Source: an uncultured Verrucomicrobiales bacterium (lineage in GTDB: Bacteria > Verrucomicrobiota > Verrucomicrobiia > Verrucomicrobiales > Akkermansiaceae). From it: a stretch of DNA of 7,927 nucleotides. The DNA lies in NCBI GenBank assembly GCA_937969125.1, contig CALBVA010000108.1, forward strand, positions 1 to 7,927, read 5' to 3'. Position numbers and translations under genes: made by a program. How positions within the stretch are numbered: position 1 is the stretch's first letter; each line of letters starts with the position of its first letter. Positions 1 through 6,083 of this stretch are shown here, piece after piece. The notes below the pieces were generated by a model that was given only the letters and a program-made list of their open reading frames with translations, was not told where the DNA came from and did no database searches.

Positions 1-343
1 AGAGCTTCAGACAGATCAGGGTAAATCCCTTCTGCTGAGTTGCCATAGTGAGCTTGAGGATCTCACTCTTATGCAGGAGAAGTTTGCGCGGGCGCTTTGA
101 CTCATGCTGGAAGTAGCTCCCGGCAGTCTGCCAAGGCTGGATATCGCAGCCGTAGAGCCACGCTTCATTCCGTTCGATGCGGGCGAAGCAATCGCCGATA
201 TTGATCTTACCCTCGCGGATCGATTTCACCTCAGTGCCGCGAAGGACAACACCGGCCTCGAAGGTTTCCGAGATATGATAATCCCGTCGGGCCTTCTTAT
301 TGGTCGCGACTTCGTCCGGATTGACCTTCTTCTTTTTCTTCAT
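1..343 (-). CDS. smpB: SsrA-binding protein SmpB (3' end missing, runs off the left edge)
   Basis: SmpB binds tmRNA and delivers it to stalled ribosomes in trans-translation, acting in the cytoplasm. Reading the minus strand from the ATG at 343 gives 114 codons with no stop before the window ends. The protein opens with a lysine run (MKKKKK), then shows the SmpB signatures: DYHISETFEAG (residues 21-31), the core GTEVKSIREGK (36-46), INIGDCFARIE (47-57), and RPRKLLLHKSEI (84-95), which matches the conserved R-KLLL-H/N-E segment. The family is usually about 150-160 residues, so roughly 40 C-terminal residues, including the basic tail that enters the mRNA channel, lie outside. The start is the only ATG, GTG or TTG in frame after the rpoZ stop, and no Shine-Dalgarno lies at normal spacing. 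It follows rpoZ by 63 bases on the same strand, probably co-transcribed. Identification is from conserved residues and is secure. Confidence 0.95.
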   Translation of the reverse strand, partial: MKKKKKVNPDEVATNKKARRDYHISETFEAGVVLRGTEVKSIREGKINIGDCFARIERNEAWLYGCDIQPWQTAGSYFQHESKRPRKLLLHKSEILKLTMATQQKGFTLICLKL

Positions 344-406
344 GGACTGGCGCAGAGAGGCAGAGATGTGCGCGCCTCCAGAAAAATCAGGCCGGGGCGG
401 GCGGGA

Positions 407-613
407 TTAGGCGTCAGCTTCGACTTCGCGGAGCTTGATCTTTCCCTCGATGATTTCGGTAAGGGCGATGTCTGCGAATCCCATGCTGGGGAGCGCATTA
501 ACGAGGGGCGAACGGCCCTGATTCAGCTGGGCGACACGCTTCGAGACGAGATTAATCAGCACGAGGGGATCGGGAACAATTTCGGCAGCCTTTTCAACAA
601 GAGTGTTTTTCAT
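407..613 (-). CDS. rpoZ: DNA-directed RNA polymerase subunit omega
   Basis: Omega is the small subunit that helps fold and hold beta-prime in RNA polymerase. From the ATG at 613 the product is 68 residues. It contains the omega core: PDPLVLINLVSKRVAQL (residues 14-30), then a variable loop with 'GRSPLV', then the second conserved element DIALTEIIEGKI (about 48-59). I chose 613 because the stretch from this Met to the VAQL motif has the same length as the start of E. coli omega (30 residues to RARQM). An in-frame ATG at 676 would add 21 residues (MDADNIVPFEAQTPPRSSATS) that look unlike any omega; it cannot be excluded because neither start has a clear ribosome binding site. The protein is shorter than E. 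coli omega (91 residues) because it lacks the long C-terminal tail, as is common outside Proteobacteria. smpB follows downstream. Confidence 0.9.
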   Translation of the reverse strand: MKNTLVEKAAEIVPDPLVLINLVSKRVAQLNQGRSPLVNALPSMGFADIALTEIIEGKIKLREVEADA

Positions 614-877
614 AGAAGTCGCACTGGAACGGGGTGGAGTCTGGGCTTCAAAGGGAACGATATTATCAGCATCCATGACTCAGGTATTGAGATTCGCAGA
701 GGTAAGAGCACGCCTGCGAGCGGATTGGAAAACCACAATTCCACACTGCTGGCAAGCCCAATCTAAGGTGTTCTTCGAAGGCTCGGCGAGCCCCCTCCCC
801 CAGGTCGAATTATTGACGAAGCCGGAATACCGATCCGAGGCGATTCTTAATCGAGCCCTCATCTCGAAATGGCCCAG
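614..877. other. Spacer between the DUF805-like gene and rpoZ
   Basis: This stretch of about 260 bases holds no recognisable gene. It should contain the rpoZ-smpB promoter on the minus strand, but I could not pick out convincing -35/-10 boxes. A short GC-rich inverted repeat (GGCTC-GGC-GAGCC) sits at 780-792. On the minus strand it lies about 85 bases past the DUF805-like stop and is not followed by a T run, so it is at best a weak terminator. A 60-codon minus-strand open frame (680-862) ends just before the alternative rpoZ ATG at 676. It contains one C-x-x-C (WACQQCG), but its first half uses rare-looking codons and matches no family I know, so it is not called as a gene. Confidence 0.5.
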
Positions 878-1285
878 TTAGCTCTGAATGACCAAGCAAA
901 TAAAAAACAGCAAGACCGCTGACACCAGCACGCCCGCAGTGATCTTGGCAGCGAGATCGAACCGACGATGCTGCTGGTAGTTCGGGGGGACGATCAGGCC
1001 TGAAATCACCATCGCGAAACCCAATATGGGGATCATCAAGAAAAGGCAGCACATCGGGTGCCGTCCGATATTCGCGAGCCGTCGGCCGAGAGGAAACATG
1101 AGCACTAAATCGATGATTAACGAGCTGACCAATGCCAATCCATTCACGTCCGCAACACCTTTGATGGTATACATCACAAAGACCCAGATGAACCATGCGA
1201 ACCTCCCGATACCCGGCGCACGGGTGATCATTAGCTTTGGCCGACTCTCAAGAGCTGACTGAGGGGGCGCGTAAGGATTTTCCAT
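878..1285 (-). CDS. Small four-helix membrane protein, DUF805-like
   Basis: The 135-residue product is an inner-membrane protein of unknown function. It opens with MENPYAPPQS, a proline-rich leader often seen before small membrane domains in Verrucomicrobia and Planctomycetes. Four hydrophobic segments follow at about residues 27-42, 49-65, 79-99 and 112-133. Between the second and third is RRLANIGRHP (68-77) running into a hydrophobic MIPILG, which resembles the DUF805 pattern 'RRLHDIGRSGWW...IPLIG'. The match is partial, because the usual tryptophans are replaced by MCC, so the family call is tentative. The ATG at 1285 is preceded by the purine run AGAGGGGA, the only Shine-Dalgarno-like sequence near a start in the window, although it sits very close to the ATG. 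The gene lies 41 bases downstream of the TonB-dependent receptor on the same strand, so transcription could read through; no functional link is apparent. Confidence 0.75.
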   Translation of the reverse strand: MENPYAPPQSALESRPKLMITRAPGIGRFAWFIWVFVMYTIKGVADVNGLALVSSLIIDLVLMFPLGRRLANIGRHPMCCLFLMIPILGFAMVISGLIVPPNYQQHRRFDLAAKITAGVLVSAVLLFFICLVIQS

Positions 1286-1326
1286 TCCCCTCTGAGCAAT
1301 CGGAAGCGATTCGCTTGTCTTTCCCC

Positions 1327-3396
1327 CTAAAATTCCAAGCCAAAGCGTAATCCCAGCACAGCGGGATCACCGGGAGAACCGGCTGAGATCTGGCTGTTGA
1401 TGAAGGTGTAGTATTCCTCATCGAGGAGGTTCCGGGCGAAGGCGGCGACAGTCCAATTGTCCGCCTGATAGCCGATCTCGGCGTCCCAAACATTATAGGA
1501 AGCCTGGCGGGTGGCATTGGAATTCCCCTCATCATAGAAAGTGGAGCCCACGAAGCGGACGGCGGTCTGAGCGAAGAATCCGCTCTGGAAGTCATACCGT
1601 GCACCGAGACTGGCGGTGAACTCCGGGATGAAGGGGACCTCATTGCCGGACAGATCATTCCCGCCAGGACCGGTGTGATCATCGAACTCAGTCTTGGTCC
1701 AGCCCGCGGAGGCCTGGATGAGAAGGCGATCAACCGGACGCCAGGTCAGCTCCCCTTCCAGTCCGATTGCTTCGACGCGGTCGGCATTGATGATGAGGAA
1801 ATCGGTGGCCCCGGCAGAGCGGTTCACTTGGTAGTCATCGATCTGCTTATAGTATCCGCGCAGCTCAAATCCGAGCGAACGGTCGCTATTCTGGTAACGC
1901 AGGCCGATCTCGGTCTCCCAGTTCCGCTCTTCATCAAAAGCGGTGGTAGCGATATCATCACTGAAGGCAGTGAAGCCCTGTGGCTTAAACCCGACGGAAG
2001 TGCGGGCGAAGAGCGAGGTCTCCGGAGTGATCTTATAGGTCAGGCCGAGCGAAGGTGTGAAATAGGTCCCTGAGGCTTCGCCACGGACGGCGGGCGGCAG
2101 CGGGAAAAGGGAGGGAAAAGGATTGCCCGCTCCAGTCTTGTCGCGGCGGAGGGAGGTCTCGATATATTCAATGCGTCCCCCGACATCGACGGTAAGGACG
2201 TCATTGAGATCCCATTGCAGATTTCCGAAAAGCGCAGTGCTCTCCTCATCGATCCTAAAGGCGGTGAATTGATTTTCGAAAGTGAATTGCCCAGTTCCGA
2301 AGAAGCGATTCGCCACCCCTTCAGAGTCCTTTTTCAGGTAAGCGAGACCGGCGGTCCAGCGGATGTTCTTTTCACGGTCGGACTCCAGACGAAACTCCTG
2401 ACTGTAAACTTCCTGCTGCTGGGAAATGGAGGAATTGGAAGCTGGGATGGCGGAGAGATCCAGATCCACGATGGACGGCCCGAGCTGCCAATTGCTGTAG
2501 GAGGTGATCGACTTCAGATTAGCCCAGCCGAGATCCTGATCAAGGTGGAGGGAGAGCTGATAGCGATCAATCTCCGTGATGCCCTCGAGATCAGAAGAGA
2601 CGCGGAAGGGATCCTGCGCGCGCGCACCATCAATGAAAGGACCAAAGGCACTTTGGGAACCGGGAAGCGCGGAGAGCCGCTGGCTGCCATCGCGGGTGCG
2701 CTCATACATCGCGCGGAGGCGAATCTGAAGGTCAGCGGAGGGATTGTAATAGAGACTACCAAGTGCGCCGAACTGCTCGCGGTCGTCATTGAAACCGCCG
2801 ACGGCGGGATTCACGTTGTCGATGTAGCCATTGCGCTCCTTGTAGTAACTCTGCACGGCGTAAGACCACTTATCAGTGATGGGGCCGGCAGCTCGAAAAC
2901 GGAGGTGGAGGGAATCATAGCTGCCGTATTCAGCGCTGAGCTTGAAGGTTTGCTGATCAGTAGGAGCCGCAGTGCGCATTTCAATGAGTCCCCCTGCCCC
3001 GTTTCGGGCAAAGCGGTGACCCTGCGGACCGCGATGGAGGACGAAGGAATCGAGATCAAAAAACTCGGTGGAGTAGGTGTAAACGTCACCGTATGGCACG
3101 TCATCGATAACCATAGCCACACTCGCTCCGCCGAAGAAGAGGGTATTGGCCGAGCCACGGACGGAGAGGGTATCGCCGTAGCCACCGGAATCCGAGGAAA
3201 CAATCCCAAGGCCCGGAGTGGTGCCGAGAAGCTCACTGAGACGTTCAGCGCGGTTGAGATCGAGATCGACATTTGAGCCCCTGGCTTTTGCCGTATCCTC
3301 CCGCTCACCAGTAACGACCAGAGGATCCAAAACATCTTGTGCTATCGCCAACGACCCAACCAACAGTGCACTCAAACAGAATCCAATTTGTCTCAT
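1327..3396 (-). CDS. TonB-dependent outer-membrane receptor
   Basis: This gene encodes a 22-stranded-barrel type receptor that imports a scarce ligand (typically an iron-siderophore, cobalamin, metal or glycan) across the outer membrane, powered by TonB-ExbBD. From the ATG at 3396 the protein has 689 residues. It has a signal peptide (MRQIGFCLSALLVGSLAIA, cut before Q20), a TonB-box-like DPLVVTG (24-30), and a plug domain (about 40-150) with LLGTTPGLGI, LSVRGS (77-82), IDDVPYG (97-103) and the diagnostic RGPQG (122-126) followed by RNGAGG (131-136). The barrel follows and ends in LGLRFGLEF, the usual aromatic-terminated last strand for BAM recognition. An in-frame GTG at 3465 would add 23 polar residues before the signal peptide and is less likely. 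There is no N-terminal carboxypeptidase-like or secretin/STN domain, so it is neither a SusC-type nor a FecA-type transducer. The substrate cannot be told from sequence. A SUMF1-domain lipoprotein gene is divergent upstream. Confidence 0.93.
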   Translation of the reverse strand: MRQIGFCLSALLVGSLAIAQDVLDPLVVTGEREDTAKARGSNVDLDLNRAERLSELLGTTPGLGIVSSDSGGYGDTLSVRGSANTLFFGGASVAMVIDDVPYGDVYTYSTEFFDLDSFVLHRGPQGHRFARNGAGGLIEMRTAAPTDQQTFKLSAEYGSYDSLHLRFRAAGPITDKWSYAVQSYYKERNGYIDNVNPAVGGFNDDREQFGALGSLYYNPSADLQIRLRAMYERTRDGSQRLSALPGSQSAFGPFIDGARAQDPFRVSSDLEGITEIDRYQLSLHLDQDLGWANLKSITSYSNWQLGPSIVDLDLSAIPASNSSISQQQEVYSQEFRLESDREKNIRWTAGLAYLKKDSEGVANRFFGTGQFTFENQFTAFRIDEESTALFGNLQWDLNDVLTVDVGGRIEYIETSLRRDKTGAGNPFPSLFPLPPAVRGEASGTYFTPSLGLTYKITPETSLFARTSVGFKPQGFTAFSDDIATTAFDEERNWETEIGLRYQNSDRSLGFELRGYYKQIDDYQVNRSAGATDFLIINADRVEAIGLEGELTWRPVDRLLIQASAGWTKTEFDDHTGPGGNDLSGNEVPFIPEFTASLGARYDFQSGFFAQTAVRFVGSTFYDEGNSNATRQASYNVWDAEIGYQADNWTVAAFARNLLDEEYYTFINSQISAGSPGDPAVLGLRFGLEF

Positions 3397-3497
3397 ATGA
3401 AGGCGTAATCTGACCGGAGATGGCCTGCCGTCAACACAGAAGGAGTTGATAGATTCGTGCTTCACAGACGGTAGCAGGTGCCTCAGATTTCCGCCCT
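3397..3497. promoter_or_regulatory. Divergent intergenic region between receptor and SUMF1 lipoprotein
   Basis: This gap of about 100 bases lies between two outward-facing starts and must hold the promoters for both, unless the receptor starts at the upstream GTG (3465), which would leave only 32 bases. I found no convincing sigma-70 box pair, no Fur-box-like inverted repeat and no cobalamin riboswitch, so control by iron or B12 is not supported here. A TTGATA at 3446-3451 could be a -35 element for the plus strand, but nothing resembling TATAAT follows at 16-18 bases. The call rests on gene layout only. Confidence 0.4.
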
Positions 3498-4802
3498 ATG
3501 AATGCCTCCCGCCTCCTGCTCACCGCACCATTAATCGCCTTTTTAGGCTCCTGCTGTGATAACGGCCCGTATGCGGTGATGCTTGATGGAAAGGAAGAGA
3601 CGGAAGTCGCCGTGAAGGGTGGGACGATGGAAGAGGTGGCATTGACCCAACCCGCAGCACCAAATGAGGTGCAAGATGTTACGGAGCCAAAGGTGATGGA
3701 AGAAGCCAAGCCGGAAACACCTTCCTTCGAAACCGGGATGAACATCATCGCGGAAACTCTGCCGGATCAGGCAAAGAGCTTCCTACCCGTCACCAAAAAA
3801 ATCCATGCTCTGCTTAAGAAGGATGAGGTTACAAAAATGAAGCCTTATACCGAGACCGCGCCAGCAGCAGGTGGAGCGACCTTCGATCTGGTTCCGATTC
3901 CCGGCGGCGAGTTTCAGATCGGCTCGCCGGACGGTGAGAAGGGACGCGGAAAGGATGAGGCCCCCCAGAAGACTGTGAAAATCGAGCCCTTCTGGATGGC
4001 TACTACCGAGACCACTTGGGCACTCTACCGAAACTTCATGGAAAATGGAAAGGGCCGGAACAAAGACGGCACGCTCAATACCGATGGTAATCTCAAGACC
4101 TCCGAGCCACCTTTCGAGAAGAGTCCCCCTCTGCTCGATGCCATCTCCCAACCAACCCCTCCCTACATGCCGATGCACTTCGGGCTGGCCGACAGCGCCG
4201 GATACGATCCGAAGTATCCCGCCATCGCGATGACTCAGCACGCTGCCTCAAAATTCTGCGAGTGGCTCAGCGCGCAGACTGGCCACTACTACCGCCTGCC
4301 AACCGAAGCCGAGTGGGAATATGCCTGCCGCGCGGGAACCACAACGGCATATTCATTCGGCGATGACCCCGCTAAGCTCGGAGACTACGCGTGGTATTTC
4401 GAAAATTCAGAAATGAGCTACCAGCCGGTCGGCAAAAAGAAGGCCAACCCCTGGGGACTCTTTGACATGCATGGAAATGTCAGTGAATGGACCCTCTCAT
4501 CCTACCACGAAACCTATTCAGGCTATCAAGACGGCGTCTTGAACCCTCTGACTCTGACGCAGCAACGCTACCCACGCGTGACTCGCGGAGGACATTGGGA
4601 TGCTGACGCGATCGATCTTCGCTCGGCGAAGCGCGCGCCCTCGAAACAGGCCTGGAAAATGATCGACCCCCAGGACCCGAAGTCACTGTGGTATCACACG
4701 AACACCCAGTGGCTGGGCTTCCGCGTGATCCGGCCAGCCAAGGTTCCCTCTGTCGAGGAAATGCATCTACTCTGGAATACCGGACCGGGAAAAAGATTTT
4801 AG
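3498..4802 (+). CDS. Lipoprotein with C-terminal SUMF1/FGE-sulfatase domain, lacking the catalytic cysteines
   Basis: The 434-residue protein begins with a lipoprotein signal (MNASRLLLTAPLIAFLGSC; lipobox LGSC, lipidated Cys19), so it should be membrane-anchored and face the periplasm or surface. Residues 20-125 form a Glu/Pro/Lys-rich linker with no recognised fold. The SUMF1 domain (C-type-lectin-like, family of formylglycine-generating enzyme, EgtB and PvdO) starts at VPIPGGEFQIGSP (132-144). It shows TTETTWALY (169-177), YRLPTEAEWEYACRAG (265-280), GLFDMHGNVSEW (320-331), RGGHW (363-367) and GFRVIRP (407-413). In true formylglycine-generating enzymes two cysteines follow the GGSW-like motif; here the segment after RGGHW (DADAIDLRSAKRA) has none, so sulfatase activation is unlikely. 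PvdO-like periplasmic oxidation or a binding/scaffold role remains possible. No sulfatase gene is nearby. It is divergent from the TonB-dependent receptor and 55 bases upstream of the RDD gene. The start gives a clean signal peptide, though no Shine-Dalgarno is present. Confidence 0.92.
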   Translation: MNASRLLLTAPLIAFLGSCCDNGPYAVMLDGKEETEVAVKGGTMEEVALTQPAAPNEVQDVTEPKVMEEAKPETPSFETGMNIIAETLPDQAKSFLPVTKKIHALLKKDEVTKMKPYTETAPAAGGATFDLVPIPGGEFQIGSPDGEKGRGKDEAPQKTVKIEPFWMATTETTWALYRNFMENGKGRNKDGTLNTDGNLKTSEPPFEKSPPLLDAISQPTPPYMPMHFGLADSAGYDPKYPAIAMTQHAASKFCEWLSAQTGHYYRLPTEAEWEYACRAGTTTAYSFGDDPAKLGDYAWYFENSEMSYQPVGKKKANPWGLFDMHGNVSEWTLSSYHETYSGYQDGVLNPLTLTQQRYPRVTRGGHWDADAIDLRSAKRAPSKQAWKMIDPQDPKSLWYHTNTQWLGFRVIRPAKVPSVEEMHLLWNTGPGKRF

Positions 4803-4857
4803 GATGATAATTTAATGGGACGTTGCTCTCCGGCACAGGTTATGCTGATATTTTTAC

Positions 4858-5316
4858 ATGTCCGACAAATCTACTAATAAAGATACTTCTTCCTCATCCG
4901 CACCCAAAACCGGTGAAAAAACCGGTGAAGTCACCTTAATCGACCGGGTGAAAGGCGGGCTCATCGATGGCCTGCTCTTTGCCATTCCGGCCACTCTGAT
5001 CTCGATGATCCTCCCTGCCTCCATTGGCTCCATTTTGGGATTGATTATTAACCTCGCTGGCATCGCCTACATGCTGCTCCGCGATGCCCTCCCCCAACTG
5101 GACGGAATCAGCATAGGCAAAAAGATAACCGGAACCCGCGCGGTGCGGGAAGATGGCTCACCACTCACCGGGGACTTTAAGACCAGCGCGCTGCGGAATG
5201 TCTGGATGCTAATTTCTCCTGTGGAGCTAGTTGTCCTCTTCATCCGCCAGGGCAAGCCTGATGCCGGACGCCGCCTCGGCGATGACACCGCCAAGACCAA
5301 GGTGGTCTACACCTAG
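4858..5316 (+). CDS. RDD-family small membrane protein
   Basis: The 152-residue inner-membrane protein belongs to the RDD family, whose molecular role is mostly unknown; some members have been linked to ion transport. A polar, Ser/Thr/Lys-rich N-terminus (1-25) includes KTGEKTGE. The RDD pattern follows: LIDRVKGGLIDGLLF (27-41, with R30 and D37 in the usual places), a hydrophobic stretch of one or two helices (about 36-74), ISIGKKITGTRAVREDGSPL (84-103; the family's 'S.GK...G.RVV..DG.P.' element), a third hydrophobic segment (about 112-129) and a final GRRLGDDTAKTKVV (137-150). The length is normal for the family. It follows the SUMF1 lipoprotein by 55 bases with no visible terminator between them, so the two may be co-transcribed. 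Its TAG stop shares a CTAG with the stop of the opposing gene. Confidence 0.82.
   Translation: MSDKSTNKDTSSSSAPKTGEKTGEVTLIDRVKGGLIDGLLFAIPATLISMILPASIGSILGLIINLAGIAYMLLRDALPQLDGISIGKKITGTRAVREDGSPLTGDFKTSALRNVWMLISPVELVVLFIRQGKPDAGRRLGDDTAKTKVVYT
4906..4929 (+). repeat. Perfect 12-base tandem duplication inside the RDD gene
   Basis: The 12-base unit AAAACCGGTGAA occurs twice head to tail with no mismatch, encoding the in-frame repeat KTGE-KTGE in the polar N-terminal tail. It is probably a slippage duplication in a tolerant, disordered region and has no clear function. Confidence 0.8.
5313..5316. other. Shared CTAG: overlapping convergent stop codons
   Basis: The palindrome CTAG supplies TAG to the plus-strand RDD gene (5314-5316) and TAG to the minus-strand membrane-protein gene (5313-5315). 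The two coding regions therefore overlap tail to tail by two bases, leaving no intergenic room for a terminator. Any terminator for either gene must lie inside the other, and the mRNAs must have complementary 3' ends. Confidence 0.9.
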
Positions 5317-6053
5317 TAATTCTGTAAGTGAATTTCATCGGCTTCGTCCGTCATCTGATGGATGAAGACGAACTTACAAGCTCCTGATAGAAAACAAATC
5401 AGGACGATTCCCAGAACCAAAAGAAGCGGCTGTGCGGTTCCCATGAGAGCAATCGCCAGCCAAGTCGCGAGAAGCGGGAGGACGAGGTTATTCCGCAGCT
5501 GATAAGTCGCCTCAGCAAAGCGGGAAATCATTGAACCGGATTCCCTGGCCTCACCCGCAACCGCCCATTGATAAAGGGAGAATGACTGGCCTGAGAGGCG
5601 CATCGGGCGATTAAGATCGAGAGCGAGCCCCTTCTTCTCGATATAGGTCTTCACAGCGTCCAGCTCCTTCGCTTCATCCAGTCGGTTCGTTCCGGAAAGG
5701 CGGAGAAGGCTTCCAGCCGGGAACTCTCGGAGTTCATAGCCATCGGGAATTGGATCTTCCGGCCGCTCATTGAGAACCAGCCCGAGAAAAACAGCTCCGG
5801 CGTCATTGTCCCATTGGCGGATCACCTTATTCGTGCGTCGATCCAGCGAGCGGACAGCGGCATTTCCATCAGTGAAGAACTGCTGATGTGCCGATTTATC
5901 ATCGGTTGGAAACGTCTTCCCGAGCACCCATTGCTGATCGACCGAAACGGTGCGGATCCAGTATCGCAGCGATCCACGGGCGCGAATGGCGAAGAACCAC
6001 ATGAAGGCCGCCAGCCCAATAAGCAGGCCGAACCAAGAGATGATGACGAGCAC
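5313..6053 (-). CDS. Unrecognised membrane protein, third gene of the dehydrogenase operon
   Basis: I do not recognise a family for this 246-residue product. It has an N-terminal hydrophobic helix (about residues 2-23), a soluble middle of about 160 residues, and two further hydrophobic helices near the C-terminus (about 190-209 and 211-230). The middle domain carries FTDGNAAVRSLDRRTNKVIRQW-like polar sequence and PDGYELREFPAGSLLRL, with no cysteine motif or nucleotide-binding loop. The start is a GTG at 6053; this is the only usable start between an in-frame TGA just upstream and the end of the first helix, where a later ATG (residue 18) would remove the helix. It lies 30 bases after the dehydrogenase stop, so it is probably the last gene of that operon. 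Its TAG stop at 5313-5315 overlaps the TAG of the convergent RDD gene. The reading frame is well supported by the hydrophobic pattern and operon position. Confidence 0.7.
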   Translation of the reverse strand: MLVIISWFGLLIGLAAFMWFFAIRARGSLRYWIRTVSVDQQWVLGKTFPTDDKSAHQQFFTDGNAAVRSLDRRTNKVIRQWDNDAGAVFLGLVLNERPEDPIPDGYELREFPAGSLLRLSGTNRLDEAKELDAVKTYIEKKGLALDLNRPMRLSGQSFSLYQWAVAGEARESGSMISRFAEATYQLRNNLVLPLLATWLAIALMGTAQPLLLVLGIVLICFLSGACKFVFIHQMTDEADEIHLQNY

Positions 6054-6083
6054 GGGGACTTCTAGACCGATGTCCGCTCAAAC

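Noticed and set aside
104..766. A 220-codon plus-strand open frame across the smpB-rpoZ region
   Set aside because: It lies antisense to two secure housekeeping genes and has no recognisable domain.
780..792. Inverted repeat GGCTC-GGC-GAGCC, considered as a terminator
   Set aside because: The stem is short, it lies about 85 bases beyond the DUF805-like stop, and it is followed on the minus strand by TTCGAAGAAC rather than a T run.
1304..1316. Inverted repeat AAGCG-ATT-CGCTT between receptor and DUF805-like gene, considered as a terminator
   Set aside because: The stem is only 5 base pairs and no T run follows on either strand.
1248..1733. A 161-codon minus-strand frame rich in Ser/Pro/Arg overlapping the receptor's 3' end
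   Set aside because: It is an out-of-frame shadow of the receptor gene with unnatural composition and no family match.
2215..3276. A 353-codon open frame on the plus strand, opposite the TonB-dependent receptor
   Set aside because: Its product matches no family and is low-complexity in character, while the opposite strand encodes a clear receptor with signal peptide, plug and barrel motifs. It is a by-product of the receptor's codon usage.
3397..3497. Fur box or cobalamin riboswitch upstream of the receptor
   Set aside because: No Fur-like AT-rich inverted repeat and no B12-box sequence is visible, and the gap is too short for a complete cobalamin riboswitch.
3498..4802. Calling the SUMF1 protein a functional formylglycine-generating enzyme (sulfatase maturase)
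   Set aside because: The catalytic cysteine pair is absent and no sulfatase gene is in the window.
4820..4857. Possible sigma-70 promoter before the RDD gene (TTGCTC, 17 bases, TGATAT)
   Set aside because: Each box matches consensus at only about three of six positions, which is expected by chance.
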